64,000 nt of DNA. Origin: Clostridium septicum. GTDB taxonomy: Bacteria > Bacillota > Clostridia > Clostridiales > Clostridiaceae. The position numbers and the translations under genes are program-made. This document shows positions 17,849-28,746 of the stretch, one piece after another. The stretch covers positions 3,224,001 to 3,288,000 of the forward strand of contig NZ_CP023671.1 in NCBI RefSeq assembly GCF_003606265.1, in the 5' to 3' direction. The stretch's first letter is position 1, and every line of letters starts with the position of its first letter. The notes below the pieces were generated by a model. The model made no database searches. It saw only the letters and a list, made by a program, of their open reading frames with translations, and was not told where the DNA came from.

Positions 17849-18576
17849 AGAGGTTAACTGGAAAGGCACTTATATTTTTAGGATCAATAGTTCTTGGCTT
17901 TTTTATAGTTAATAGCATGGATCTTAATAATAAGCAAAGTATGATACAGTTAAATGCAGTTGAGTATAAAAAGGCTATAGATGAAAAGAATCAACTATAT
18001 AAAGAAGTTGAAGCATTAAAGGAAGAAAATATTAAAAACCAGGAGAAAATAAATAACTATAGTCATGATGATGAAAGACAAGAAAAAATTTTTGAGGATA
18101 TGAAAAATCAAGTTAAAGATTATGGTAGGTTAGTAGGGGTTAGTGAAGTTAAGGGGCCAGGTGTAGTACTTAAAATAACAGATGGCAATATTGATCTTAA
18201 ACAAGACACGCAATTTGAAACGTGGAGAAAAATTTTGCATGATAGTGATATGGCTTTAGTTTTAAATGAGGCTAGAAAAGCCGGTGGAGAAGCTATGGCA
18301 GTAAATAAACATAGAGTATTGCCATTAACTGGGGTAATATGTAATTGGGCTTTTATAGGTTTTAATGATGATTCATTGGAGCAAGCTCCATTTTATATAT
18401 ATATAATTGGAGAGCCAGAACAGATAAAGACAGCGCTTTTATCGGAGGATAGCCATATTAAAAAGTTAATTTTAAGAGAGTTGAAAGTAGAAATTGAAGT
18501 AAGAGATGAAATAGTAATTCCAGGAGCAATACAAAATTTAGAAACAAAATATATGAAGAGATATGAAGGAAATTAA
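17845..18576 (+). CDS. DUF881 family protein, second copy
   Basis: 243 residues with the same plan as the gene at 16.76 kb: N-terminal membrane helix (about 8-25), coiled coil at about 45-85, then DUF881 with LVGVSEVKGPGVVLKITDG, LVLNEARKAGGEAMAVNKHRVL and CNWAFIGFND. It overlaps the small basic protein by 4 bases. The two DUF881 proteins are clearly diverged and may form a membrane-anchored extracellular heteromer; this is inference. A weak transcript boundary follows before yggS. Confidence 0.85.
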   Translation: MKRLTGKALIFLGSIVLGFFIVNSMDLNNKQSMIQLNAVEYKKAIDEKNQLYKEVEALKEENIKNQEKINNYSHDDERQEKIFEDMKNQVKDYGRLVGVSEVKGPGVVLKITDGNIDLKQDTQFETWRKILHDSDMALVLNEARKAGGEAMAVNKHRVLPLTGVICNWAFIGFNDDSLEQAPFYIYIIGEPEQIKTALLSEDSHIKKLILRELKVEIEVRDEIVIPGAIQNLETKYMKRYEGN

Positions 18577-18655
18577 AATTTACTTAAAAATAGAGGAAAT
18601 ATCAAATTTTTGTAGAATATTAAATTATAATAAATCTACGTAGGGGAGGGACATT

Positions 18656-19312
18656 TTGGAGATTGAAGATAAGGTTAAGAGTATAATGAAAAATATTTCA
18701 AGAGATGTTTTGCTTTTGGCAGTCTCAAAAACCAAACCACTAGAAGATTTAGAAAAAGCTTATAAAAGTGGCATAAGAGATTTTGGAGAAAATAAAGTTC
18801 AAGAGCTAATAGCAAAGGAAGAGGTTTTTCATAAAGATGTAAGATGGCATTTTATAGGTAATTTACAAGTAAATAAGGTTAAATATCTAGTAGGAAAAGT
18901 TACTCTTATACATTCTCTTTCAAGTTTAAAATTACTTGAAAAAATAGAGAATGAATTTTCAAAAAAGAATCTAGTGGCAAATACATTAATACAAATAAAT
19001 ATTGGAAGAGAAGAAAGCAAGGGTGGAGTTTTAATAGAAGAGCTAGATAATATGATAGAGGCTGTAGAAAAGTGTAACTTTGTTAAAGTTAAAGGAATAA
19101 TGGTAATTATTCCAAAAGGAAACGATAAAAGTAACAGAATTTACTTTAAAGAAACAAAAAAGATTTTCAATAGTATAAAACAAAATAAATATAAAAATAT
19201 ATCTATGGAAATACTTTCAATGGGAATGACAAATGATTATGAAATTGCTATTGAGGAAGGATCTAACCTAGTAAGGATTGGATCAGGCATATTTGGAAAA
19301 AGAAACATATAG
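18656..19312 (+). CDS. yggS: YggS-type PLP homeostasis protein
   Basis: 218 residues, a single-domain PLP-binding alpha/beta barrel. The PLP lysine is in LLAVSKTKPLEDL (about residue 24). Next come FGENKVQEL, RWHFIGNLQVNKV, the phosphate-binding end SMGMTNDYEIAIEEGSNLVRIGSGIFG, and no decarboxylase C-domain. It balances pyridoxal phosphate pools in the cytosol. The start is TTG with GGGGAGGG 5 bases upstream. It heads the yggS-sepF-yggT-ylmH-divIVA block common in Gram-positive bacteria. Confidence 0.93.
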   Translation: MEIEDKVKSIMKNISRDVLLLAVSKTKPLEDLEKAYKSGIRDFGENKVQELIAKEEVFHKDVRWHFIGNLQVNKVKYLVGKVTLIHSLSSLKLLEKIENEFSKKNLVANTLIQINIGREESKGGVLIEELDNMIEAVEKCNFVKVKGIMVIIPKGNDKSNRIYFKETKKIFNSIKQNKYKNISMEILSMGMTNDYEIAIEEGSNLVRIGSGIFGKRNI

Positions 19313-19323
19313 GGGGATTAAAT

Positions 19324-19770
19324 ATGGGCAACATGTTTGGAAAATTTAAAGATTTAATAGGAATGGGGGATTATGAAGACGAATTCGATGAATTCGAAGA
19401 TGATGACATCGAAGAAGAAGAAGAAGATATAGAACCTATAATTTCAAAACAAAAAGGATCTAAAGTAGTTAATATCCATTCAGCAGCAACAGCAAAGGTT
19501 ATGGTAACTAAACCAGTTGGTTATGATGATGCTAGAGAAATTGCAGATGCAATAAAGGCTAGGAAAATAGTATTAGTAAATGCAACAGGATTAGAAACGA
19601 AAATTGCTCAAAGATTGGTAGACTTTATAAGTGGCTCATGTTATGTATTAGGAGCTACTTTACAGGAAATAGAGCAAAGGGTATATTTATTATCACCTTC
19701 CAATGTTGAAGTAACTAATGAATTAAAAAATGAATTAAGTTCAAAGGCGTTGTTTAATTGGACTAAGTAG
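19324..19770 (+). CDS. sepF: Cell division protein SepF
   Basis: 148 residues. The amphipathic membrane-binding N-terminus MGNMFGKFKDLIGMG is followed by a very acidic linker (about 16-45) and the SepF core from about 55: KVVNIHSAATAKVMVTKP, IADAIKARKIVLVNATG, AQRLVDFISGSCYVLGATLQ and VYLLSPSNVEV. It tethers FtsZ filaments to the membrane and, in many clostridia, takes the place of FtsA, which I do not see here. Its TAG stop lies inside the Shine-Dalgarno of yggT. Confidence 0.95.
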   Translation: MGNMFGKFKDLIGMGDYEDEFDEFEDDDIEEEEEDIEPIISKQKGSKVVNIHSAATAKVMVTKPVGYDDAREIADAIKARKIVLVNATGLETKIAQRLVDFISGSCYVLGATLQEIEQRVYLLSPSNVEVTNELKNELSSKALFNWTK

Positions 19771-19776
19771 GAGGGG

Positions 19777-20049
19777 ATTGACATAGGCATTATTATTATT
19801 ATTGTAAATCTATTAGTAAGATTATTAGAATTTACAATTTTAGCAGAGGTTCTATTATCCTGGATTCCAGGAATGAGAGAAAATAAAATATATGAATTGA
19901 TAGTAACTTTCAATAATCCTATTATAGAACCTTTTAGAAGAATTCAACAAAATATTTTTTCAAATAGCATGATAGATTTTTCGCCTATGTTTGCGTTAAT
20001 ATTTATTAATATATTGAGAAGTATTATCTTTACGGTACTTCCATTATGA
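19777..20049 (+). CDS. YggT family membrane protein with a non-standard start codon
   Basis: About 90 residues with two hydrophobic segments: IIIIIVNLLVRLLEFTILAE, then WIPG, and MFALIFINILRSIIFTVL near the end. The NPIIEPFRRI segment between them is the YggT signature. The frame is open from directly after the sepF stop, yet it has no ATG, GTG or TTG before the conserved region. TAGGAGGGG is followed by ATT (19777) or, at better spacing, ATA (19783). A nearby TTG is out of frame and stops at once. It overlaps ylmH by 4 bases (ATGA). The role is unknown; relatives sit beside sepF and affect envelope or division. Confidence 0.8.
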   Translation: MDIGIIIIIVNLLVRLLEFTILAEVLLSWIPGMRENKIYELIVTFNNPIIEPFRRIQQNIFSNSMIDFSPMFALIFINILRSIIFTVLPL

Positions 20050-20816
20050 TTAATAAAGAATATATTTTAAAGTCCTTTTCTAAAGAAGAGAGCTTTGATG
20101 CTATTAAGGTTTATGAGAAGCTTAAATTAGCTTCAGAAAAGGACTTTACTGTATTTACAAGTTCTTTTTATCCTCCTAATATATGGAGTTTTTTTGTTGA
20201 AAACTATAATTCTAAAATTTTAAAGGTGGAAACTTCAGGTTTCTTTTCTGAAAGTGAAAGAAGAATAATATCATTCAATAATCATTATGATTTACAATAT
20301 CCTTTTATAGTATTAGAAATTATAAATAAATCTAAATTTGTTAATTTAACTCATAGAGATTATTTAGGGGCTATTCTTTCATTAGGAATTGAAAGGGAAA
20401 AACTTGGTGATATAAAAGTCCATGAAAATAGAGCTTTTGTACCAGTTATAGAGGAAATAGGGAATTATATATATATAAACTTATCTAATATAGGTAAGGC
20501 ATCAGTTGAAGTGAAAATAGTAGATAACTTTGAGGAAGTGCCAGAAAGTTGTTTTAATGAAGAAGTTTTAATTGTATCATCGCTTAGAATAGATAGTTTT
20601 GTTTCGAAGATTGCAAAAATTTCTAGAGGAAAGTCACTTCAATTAATTGATTCTGGAATGGTTTTTCTTAACTACTCGAAAGTAGTAAACAAAAATCAAG
20701 AAGTACAAACAGATTTTAGAATAACAATTAGAGGAATTGGAAAATTTATTGTAGGTGATATTATTGGTGAAACTAAAAGTGGTAAACAGAGAGTGATTAT
20801 AAAAAAATATACATAG
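20046..20816 (+). CDS. ylmH: YlmH-type RNA-binding protein with S4 domain
   Basis: 256 residues. The N-terminal part includes NIWSFFVENYNSKILKVETSG and the conserved THRDYLGAILSLGIEREKLGDI. The S4 domain lies at about 180-245, with SSLRIDSFVSKIAKISRGKS and VFLNYSKVVNKNQEV. Relatives bind stalled ribosomal complexes or are linked to septum placement, and the gene sits in the division block of most Firmicutes. It is coupled to yggT by an ATGA overlap. A cytosolic RNA-binding role is certain from the S4 domain; the precise target is not visible. Confidence 0.9.
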   Translation: MINKEYILKSFSKEESFDAIKVYEKLKLASEKDFTVFTSSFYPPNIWSFFVENYNSKILKVETSGFFSESERRIISFNNHYDLQYPFIVLEIINKSKFVNLTHRDYLGAILSLGIEREKLGDIKVHENRAFVPVIEEIGNYIYINLSNIGKASVEVKIVDNFEEVPESCFNEEVLIVSSLRIDSFVSKIAKISRGKSLQLIDSGMVFLNYSKVVNKNQEVQTDFRITIRGIGKFIVGDIIGETKSGKQRVIIKKYT

Positions 20817-20835
20817 ATTTTAGAGGTGATTGAAT

Positions 20836-21432
20836 ATGAAGCTTACTCCAATGGATATAAACAATAAGGAGTTTAAGAAAGTACTAAGAGGATATAGTCA
20901 AGAAGAAGTTGATGAATTTTTAGATGAAATAGTTGAAAATTATGAGGAAGTATATAAAGAAAATTCAAGATTAAAAGAAAGTCTAGCAAGATCAAATGAT
21001 CAGCTAGAACATTATTCAAAAATAGAAAATACTATTCAAAATACTCTTCTCTTAGCTCAAAATGCAGCAGAACAAGCAAGAGAAAATTCTCAAAAAGAAG
21101 CAGAAATAATAATAAAAAATGCCAATGAAACAGCTCAAAAAATAGTAGATAAAGCTCATACTGATGTAATTAGCATAAATGATGAGTATGAAAAAGTAAG
21201 ACAAGAGTTTATAAAGTTTAGGGCGAAATTTAGGAATTTTATGAATACTCAAACTGAAACATTTGATGAGTTAGAAAGAGATCTTACTAAAAACTACAGT
21301 GTTGCAGAGCCTGTTGAGGAAGCAGTTGAAGAAAAAAATATTCAATTATCTGAAGCAGCCATAGAAATAGTTTCTGAAGAAGCTTGTACAGAAGATATGG
21401 AAGAAATAAAAAGTTTTTTTGCTAAAAAATAA
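20836..21432 (+). CDS. divIVA: DivIVA family protein
   Basis: About 198 residues. The conserved N-terminal membrane-curvature domain (LTPMDINNKEFKKVLRGYSQ, EEVDEFLDEIV) is followed by long coiled coils to about residue 155 and an acidic tail. DivIVA sits at negatively curved membrane near septa and poles and recruits partners. I use the ATG at 20836, 6 bases after GAGGTGA; a TTG two codons upstream lies too close to that site. A strong terminator follows, so it ends the yggS-divIVA unit. Confidence 0.95.
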   Translation: MKLTPMDINNKEFKKVLRGYSQEEVDEFLDEIVENYEEVYKENSRLKESLARSNDQLEHYSKIENTIQNTLLLAQNAAEQARENSQKEAEIIIKNANETAQKIVDKAHTDVISINDEYEKVRQEFIKFRAKFRNFMNTQTETFDELERDLTKNYSVAEPVEEAVEEKNIQLSEAAIEIVSEEACTEDMEEIKSFFAKK

Positions 21433-21435
21433 TTA

Positions 21436-21463
21436 AAAATCCGTTTTTACGGATTTTTTTCTT
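21436..21463 (+). terminator. Terminator after divIVA
   Basis: AAAATCCGT/ACGGATTTT, a 9-bp stem with a short T loop, followed by further T residues, 4 bases beyond the stop codon. Confidence 0.88.
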
Positions 21464-21560
21464 TATAAAGAAAATTAATTAATCTTTTATGTATTGAGTA
21501 AGATTTATTAATATATTATAATGTTTTAGGAATTACATATAGAAACGGAGAATTCTATTT

Positions 21561-23025
<1,465 letters not shown>

Positions 23026-23048
23026 AAGCTATAAAAGGAGCAAATAAA

Positions 23049-24206
23049 ATGGAATATAATTTAATTGCAACAACTACTTTTGGATTAGAAGGTATAACGG
23101 CAAAGGAACTTAAAGCATTAGGATATGAAGATTTAAGAACAGAGAATGGAAAAGTATATTTTTCAGGTGATGAAATGGATATAGCAATTGCAAATATTCA
23201 CTTAAGAACTGCAGATAGAATTCTTATTAATATGGGAGAATTTGAAGCTAAGACTTTTGAAGAATTGTTTCAAGGTACTAAAAAGATTAAGTGGAGTGAG
23301 TTGATACCTAAAGATGGAATAATGCATGTTAATGGAAAATCAGTAAAATCAACATTGCACTCAGTTCCAGACTGTCAATCAATAGTTAAAAAGTCTATTG
23401 TAGATAGCATGAGTGAATCTTATGGAATATCTCATTTTGAAGAGTCAGGTCCTTTATATAAAATAGAAGTATCTATATTAAAAGATAAGGTAACATTAAC
23501 AATAGATACATCAGGACCAGGATTACATAAAAGAGGATATAGAGAAGAAGCAGGAGCAGCTCCACTAAAGGAGACTTTAGCAGCAGCTATGGTACTTATA
23601 TCAAGATGGAAAGAAGATTTTCTTTTAGTAGATCCTTTTTGTGGATCTGGAACAATTTTAATTGAAGCAGCTATGATAATGCAAAATATAGCACCAGGAA
23701 TGTGTAGAAGTTTTACTTGTGAGACTTGGCCAACTATGGATGAAGATATATTTGAACAAGTTAGAGAAGGTGCGGAAAGAGCTATAAAGCATAAAGATAT
23801 AAAACTAATTGGATATGATATAGATGGAAGAATATTAAAGGTTGCTAAAAGTAATGCTCAGAAAGCTGGAGTTTATGATTATATAGAATTCCAAAAAAGA
23901 GATTTTAATGAATTCTCAAATAGTAATAAGAATGGATTTATAATAACAAATCCTCCTTATGGTGAAAGATTAGGAGAAAAAGAAGAAGTTGAAAAACTTT
24001 ATGAGACATTTGGTATGTACAAAAGAAGATTTTCAGAATGGGATTACAATATTTTAACTTCATTTGAGGGATTTGAAAAACCTTTTGGTAGAAAATCATC
24101 CAAAAATAGAAAACTATATAATGGTAAAATAAAATGTTATTATTATCAATATTTTGATAATAATTTAATTAAGAATAATGGAGATATGGTGGTTAACCAT
24201 ATATAA
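23049..24206 (+). CDS. THUMP-domain RNA methyltransferase (RlmL/YpsC type)
   Basis: 385 residues. An N-terminal ferredoxin-like and THUMP region (about 1-155) precedes the class I SAM methyltransferase. Its motif I is LLVDPFCGSGTILIEAAMI at about 194-212. GYDIDGRILKVAKSNAQKAG and the catalytic NPPYGERLG at about 303-311 mark an N2-guanine methyltransferase. Related enzymes methylate 23S rRNA at G2445 (or an equivalent base) in the cytosol. It lacks the C-terminal RlmK domain of the E. coli fusion, which is usual for Firmicutes. Confidence 0.88.
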   Translation: MEYNLIATTTFGLEGITAKELKALGYEDLRTENGKVYFSGDEMDIAIANIHLRTADRILINMGEFEAKTFEELFQGTKKIKWSELIPKDGIMHVNGKSVKSTLHSVPDCQSIVKKSIVDSMSESYGISHFEESGPLYKIEVSILKDKVTLTIDTSGPGLHKRGYREEAGAAPLKETLAAAMVLISRWKEDFLLVDPFCGSGTILIEAAMIMQNIAPGMCRSFTCETWPTMDEDIFEQVREGAERAIKHKDIKLIGYDIDGRILKVAKSNAQKAGVYDYIEFQKRDFNEFSNSNKNGFIITNPPYGERLGEKEEVEKLYETFGMYKRRFSEWDYNILTSFEGFEKPFGRKSSKNRKLYNGKIKCYYYQYFDNNLIKNNGDMVVNHI

Positions 24207-24208
24207 AT

Positions 24209-24258
24209 AAAAATAACTATATTCAATTTGTTTTAAAACAAATTAAATATAGTTTATT
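24209..24258. terminator. Bidirectional terminator between the methyltransferase and rqcH
   Basis: A long inverted repeat: AACTATATT(C)AATTTGTTTT pairs with AAAACAAATT(A)AATATAGTT, with A-rich and T-rich flanks, between two converging genes. Confidence 0.8.
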
Positions 24259-24261
24259 TTT

Positions 24262-26013
24262 TTACTTTATTATTTTACCATTTTCTATTACAAGTGATTT
24301 AAAGTCTAAAGGTTCAGCATATATTGTAAAATTAGTATGATAAATTACCATTCCAGGTTTTGAACCATTTGGTTTTTTTAAATTTCTAACTTTTGTATAA
24401 TCTACAGGAACCTTTGTAGAATCCTTAGCTTTACTATAATAAGCAGCTAATATAGAGGCTTCTTCGAAAGTTTTATCTTTTATTTCATCTGTACAAACAA
24501 TTACATGTGATCCTGGAATATTTTTAGTATGAAACCACATAAAGTTTTTATTTGCAAATTTTAAACTTAAATAATCATTTTGAATATTATTTTTACCTAT
24601 ATAAATATCTATACCTTCAGAAGATATAAAGTGTAGTGGTTTAGAAGTTTTATCCTTTTTAGAAGATTTATTTCTATTTCTGAATCTTAAATAGCCAGTT
24701 TCAATAAGCTCTTTTTTTATATCTTCAATTTCAATATAATTTTCACAATTTAAAATATTTGTAAGTACAGAGTTAAGATAAGTCAATTCATCTTTATTTT
24801 TTTCAAGTTGTTCTAAAGCTGATTCCTCTGATTTCTTTAGTTTATTATATTTCTTATAATACCATTGAATATTTTCAGAAGGAGTTTTATATTCATCTAT
24901 AGATATAGTAATATACTCTTCATTTTCATTATAAAAATTTAATAAAGATACTTCTTTATCACCCTTTTTTATAGTATATATATATGAAGTAAGTAAATCA
25001 GCTTTAATTCTAAATACTTCTTTTTCTTCACATTCCTTTAAAATATTATTTAATTTTTTTTCTTTTTTAGTACACCTATCTATATTAGTATGGATAAGTC
25101 TTTGAAGATCTATTGATCTGTTATTTATTCTTTCTTGCTTATCCTTTGTAGCAAAGAATTCATCTAATAGTTCATGTGGACTTGAAAAATCTATTGAAGA
25201 CATAGATTTTTCATAATTAGATAGAGAAAAGCAGTAAAAGTCTTTATAAATATTATTATTTTTGTATATTTTATAAGATATATTTTTATCTAAATTAAAT
25301 ATAAATTTGCTTATAAATTCATAAATGTTTATAGACGTAAAATTTTTATAAGTTTCAATAAAAGAATTATAAAGAGAAATAGATAGAGGCTTGCTAACAC
25401 CTGTAAAAATTTCAGTAAATATTAGTTTATTAATTGAAATATTAATATTATTTTCTTTGATAAATCTGTCTAATTCATCTAGTGTAAAGTTAAAAGGATT
25501 TATTTTATTTGATTTAGGAGGATATACATAATTTACACCAGGATATAGAACTCTAAATGTATTTATATCAGGGGTAATATGTTTTATACACTCCATAACT
25601 TTATTATCTCTTTCTCTAACAAGAGAGATATTACTGTGTCTTCCCATAATTTCAATAATTAAAAAGTATTTACTATCAAATCCAAGTTCATCAGTTGCTT
25701 GAATTTCTAACTTAACAATTCTATCACCATCTATTTGATGTATATTAATTATTCTGCCACCTATTAAATATTTTCTTAAAACCATTGTAAACATAGGTGC
25801 TTTAAGAGGATTTATTTTAACTATATTTGTTAAATGCATTCTTGGAAATTTAGAAGAAGCAGAAATTAAAAGTTTTATATTTCTTCTATCTTTTCTTAAT
25901 GTTAAAATTATTTCATCTTTTTCAGGTTGATTTATTTTATCAATTTTAGAATCTAAAATTAAGGTATTTAAATTCTGAACTAAATTATATAAGTATATGC
26001 CATCTAAAGCCAT
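24262..26013 (-). CDS. rqcH: NFACT family protein RqcH
   Basis: About 583 residues. The NFACT-N domain begins MALDGIYLYNLVQNLN and includes FPRMHLTN and EIMGRHSNISLV. A long coiled coil lies at about 290-440. The NFACT-R end has FISSEGIDIYIGKNNIQND, FMWFHTKNIPGSHV and KDSTKVPVDYTKV. RqcH binds stalled large ribosomal subunits carrying peptidyl-tRNA and directs C-terminal alanine tailing. Older annotations call it fibronectin-binding protein. I start at the ATG of MALDG, 9 bases inside a GTG, because AAAGGGTG is then at the right distance. Confidence 0.92.
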   Translation of the reverse strand: MALDGIYLYNLVQNLNTLILDSKIDKINQPEKDEIILTLRKDRRNIKLLISASSKFPRMHLTNIVKINPLKAPMFTMVLRKYLIGGRIINIHQIDGDRIVKLEIQATDELGFDSKYFLIIEIMGRHSNISLVRERDNKVMECIKHITPDINTFRVLYPGVNYVYPPKSNKINPFNFTLDELDRFIKENNINISINKLIFTEIFTGVSKPLSISLYNSFIETYKNFTSINIYEFISKFIFNLDKNISYKIYKNNNIYKDFYCFSLSNYEKSMSSIDFSSPHELLDEFFATKDKQERINNRSIDLQRLIHTNIDRCTKKEKKLNNILKECEEKEVFRIKADLLTSYIYTIKKGDKEVSLLNFYNENEEYITISIDEYKTPSENIQWYYKKYNKLKKSEESALEQLEKNKDELTYLNSVLTNILNCENYIEIEDIKKELIETGYLRFRNRNKSSKKDKTSKPLHFISSEGIDIYIGKNNIQNDYLSLKFANKNFMWFHTKNIPGSHVIVCTDEIKDKTFEEASILAAYYSKAKDSTKVPVDYTKVRNLKKPNGSKPGMVIYHTNFTIYAEPLDFKSLVIENGKIIK

Positions 26014-26265
26014 TATTTTCACCCTTTCTTTAGTTATAAGACTAAAAACAGTATAACATTTATTTGTGTATTATATCAATGGTTAAGGCAGATTAAGAGT
26101 TTTTATTAAAATTATAATTTCATGTGTCATATGCTATTGTTATAGATAAAAATCAAGAGTATAATATTGAAGGAGAATAGTATATAGAGGAAGAAATGTA
26201 TATGTGTAGTATAAAATAATAAGAAGGTTATATTAGTATTAGCATTATATGGAAGAGGTAAAAGA

Positions 26266-27249
26266 ATGAAAATCAACAAAAAATACATCCTTTTAATATT
26301 TGGGTTAACATCTATGGGGTTAATATTGACTGGTTGTAACAGTAAAGATGATTCAATAGAAAGTTTGGATGTATCTAAAGGATCAATAGTTAAAGAAGAA
26401 AATGGAAACTATTATAATTATAAATTTGATCCAAAAGGATATTCTAAAATAGAAACTGAAAAGGTTATACTTTCTTATGACTTAGAGACCGGGAATTATA
26501 TTTATAATTCTCAAGGAAAAAATGGAATAGTGGCAAAAGATAAAGATATTTCGATAGATTATGCTAATCCTAAGGGGCTTAAATTATCAAAAGATGGTAG
26601 TTATTTTTCGTATTTTAAAGATGATACTTATCTAGAATTAGTAGTTAAGGATATAAAAACAAATAAAGAAATAGAAGTTAATAGTAATGTTACTATTTCT
26701 GGAACTTTAATAGACTGGGTAGATGACGATAAATTGGTTTATTATGGGATAGATGATAAGAAAAACAATGGTATTTTTATCTATAACATAAAAGAAGAAA
26801 AAGAAGAAATTTTATATAAACTTGATAATGGGTATATACAGTTTTTAAGAGCTACTACAGGTGGTGTGATCTTTGTTCAACAAACAGTTAATAATAAGAG
26901 AATATTAAAGATAGTAGATTTAAATAAAAATGTAGATGAATTAACTGATAAGATTTTAGAAGTAAATGATATTTTAAAAACGGAAAAAGGGATATTTATA
27001 TTAGGAAAAATGAAAGATAATAATTACTCTATATATAAAGTAGAAGATAATAATGTAAAAAGGCTAGTATTTGATTTCCCTAATATAATACATTTAGAAA
27101 AAGGACTTTCTAGTGATTCAGAAGGAAATATATTATTTATAGGAAGTACAGAAAATTTTTCTAAAGAAAAAGTTTATACATGTATAGATGGAGCTGTATC
27201 AAGTTTAACAACAGAAGAAAGTAAATATCACTTTATTGATATAAAATAG
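26266..27249 (+). CDS. Secreted lipoprotein with beta-propeller-like repeats, unknown function
   Basis: 327 residues. A lipoprotein signal peptide ends in ILTGC, with the acylated Cys at residue 24. The rest is acidic and lysine-rich with repeating blade-like strands such as LSKDGSYFSYFKDD, DWVDDDKLVYYGIDD and GIFIYNIKEEKEEILYK, which resemble TolB/DPP-type propeller blades. No catalytic motif is visible. It stands alone between a divergent rqcH and the pilus operon, with its own leader of over 200 bases and a strong terminator. It is probably anchored on the outer face of the membrane. Confidence 0.75.
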   Translation: MKINKKYILLIFGLTSMGLILTGCNSKDDSIESLDVSKGSIVKEENGNYYNYKFDPKGYSKIETEKVILSYDLETGNYIYNSQGKNGIVAKDKDISIDYANPKGLKLSKDGSYFSYFKDDTYLELVVKDIKTNKEIEVNSNVTISGTLIDWVDDDKLVYYGIDDKKNNGIFIYNIKEEKEEILYKLDNGYIQFLRATTGGVIFVQQTVNNKRILKIVDLNKNVDELTDKILEVNDILKTEKGIFILGKMKDNNYSIYKVEDNNVKRLVFDFPNIIHLEKGLSSDSEGNILFIGSTENFSKEKVYTCIDGAVSSLTTEESKYHFIDIK

Positions 27250-27283
27250 AACCTATGACTAATAAGTCATAGGTTCTATTTTG
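27245..27283. terminator. Terminator after the lipoprotein gene
   Basis: AATAGAACCTATGACT pairs perfectly with AGTCATAGGTTCTATT (16 bp) around AATA, followed by TTGTT. The stem includes the stop codon. Confidence 0.88.
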
Positions 27284-27342
27284 TTAAAAAAAAGTTAATA
27301 AATTAACTTGAATACTAATTACAATAAATGTAAAAAATCTTA

Positions 27343-28746
27343 ATGGTGATGAATGTGAAAGAAAATAATATGTTTATAAATAAACTTAACTTAAATATTT
27401 CAAGAAAAATAAATAAACAATTTGCATTGGAAAATAAAGTTATACCGCTTTATAGGGAAGAAAATCTAATAGTAGCTTTAGCTAAAAAAGAAAGTGAAGA
27501 AATAAAAAGAGAATTAAATTTCATATTCAATAGTGAAATAAAATTTATATTGATAGAAGAAAAAATTATATACTCTATTATAGAAAAAACATTTAGTGGG
27601 GAAAATGATGATTTAGAATTAGATATATTAAAAAAAGCAATAGATTTAAGTGCATCAGATATTCATATGGAACCTAGGGGTTCAGAGGTAGTAATACGAT
27701 TTAGGGTAGATGGTATTTTATTTATGGAGAGAAAAATAAAAAATAATGAATATAACATATTACTTTCTAAGATAAAAATTAAAGCTAATGTAGATATAAC
27801 AGAAAAGAGAAGGCCACAAGATGGAAAATATTCTATAACTTTAAATGAAAAAGAATATAGTTTAAGAATATCAACTATTCCTATTATTTATGGTGAAAAA
27901 TTAGTTATAAGAATATTATATGGGAAAGTGCTTAATTATAGTATGGACAGCTTAAATTTAAATATAAAGCAATTAGAAAAGTTAAAAAAAATAATGTCTT
28001 TAAAAAATGGCTTATTTATAGCAACAGGACCAACTGGAAGTGGGAAATCTACAACATTATATGCCATGCTTCAATATATTAATAATGATGAAATAAACAT
28101 AACAACTCTTGAAGATCCAATAGAAACTATCATTCCGGGTATAAATCAGATGAATTTAAATAGAAAAGCAAATATAAATTTTGCAAATGGTCTTAGAAAT
28201 GTGTTAAGACAAGATCCAGATACAATTATGGTAGGAGAAATAAGAGATGAAGAAACTGCTGAAATTGCCATAAGTGCAGCATTAACAGGTCATAAAGTTT
28301 ATTCAACTATTCATAGTAAAACTCCTAGAGAAGTTTATTTAAGGCTTGAAGATATGGGAGTGAAATCATATCTTATAAGGGATTCATTAGTAGGAATAAT
28401 ATCTCAGAGGCTTATAAGGATATTATGTAATAAATGTAAGGTTATTAGTGAAAAGAAAATTGTAAATAATGAAGAAATAAATTTATATGAAAGTTGTGGT
28501 TGTATTGAGTGTAATAATACAGGGTATAAAGGGAGAAAAATGGTGGCATCAATTTGTATTATAGATGATGATATAAAAAGAGTATATTCAAATATTTTCC
28601 AGGAAATAAATTATTTAAATAACGACGAAATGTTAGATTCACTAGAAGAATTATTAAAATTAGGAGATATAACTAAAGTAGATTTTAAAAATTTCATAAT
28701 GATGGAGGGGCTTAATGAAAGCAAATATAGAAGGTATTTTAAATAG
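27343..28746 (+). CDS. pilB: Type IV pilus / competence assembly ATPase (PilB/GspE/ComGA type)
   Basis: 467 residues. The core includes LSASDIHMEPRGSEVVIRFR, Walker A FIATGPTGSGKSTTLYAML (about 226-244), the Asp box TTLEDPIET, Walker B MVGEIRDEETAEIA and the His box STIHSKTPRE. A four-Cys zinc site (CNKCK...CGCIECNNTG) comes near the end. It is a hexameric cytosolic ATPase that drives pilin polymerisation. The start is uncertain: ATGs at 27343 and 27349 and a GTG at 27355 are all possible. It overlaps the next gene by 32 bases. Confidence 0.92.
   Translation: MVMNVKENNMFINKLNLNISRKINKQFALENKVIPLYREENLIVALAKKESEEIKRELNFIFNSEIKFILIEEKIIYSIIEKTFSGENDDLELDILKKAIDLSASDIHMEPRGSEVVIRFRVDGILFMERKIKNNEYNILLSKIKIKANVDITEKRRPQDGKYSITLNEKEYSLRISTIPIIYGEKLVIRILYGKVLNYSMDSLNLNIKQLEKLKKIMSLKNGLFIATGPTGSGKSTTLYAMLQYINNDEINITTLEDPIETIIPGINQMNLNRKANINFANGLRNVLRQDPDTIMVGEIRDEETAEIAISAALTGHKVYSTIHSKTPREVYLRLEDMGVKSYLIRDSLVGIISQRLIRILCNKCKVISEKKIVNNEEINLYESCGCIECNNTGYKGRKMVASICIIDDDIKRVYSNIFQEINYLNNDEMLDSLEELLKLGDITKVDFKNFIMMEGLNESKYRRYFK

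Noticed and set aside
6641..21432. Missing ftsZ, ftsA, murD, murG, sigE and sigG in the division cluster
   Set aside because: In clostridia these genes are commonly at other loci, so their absence here is not evidence of loss.
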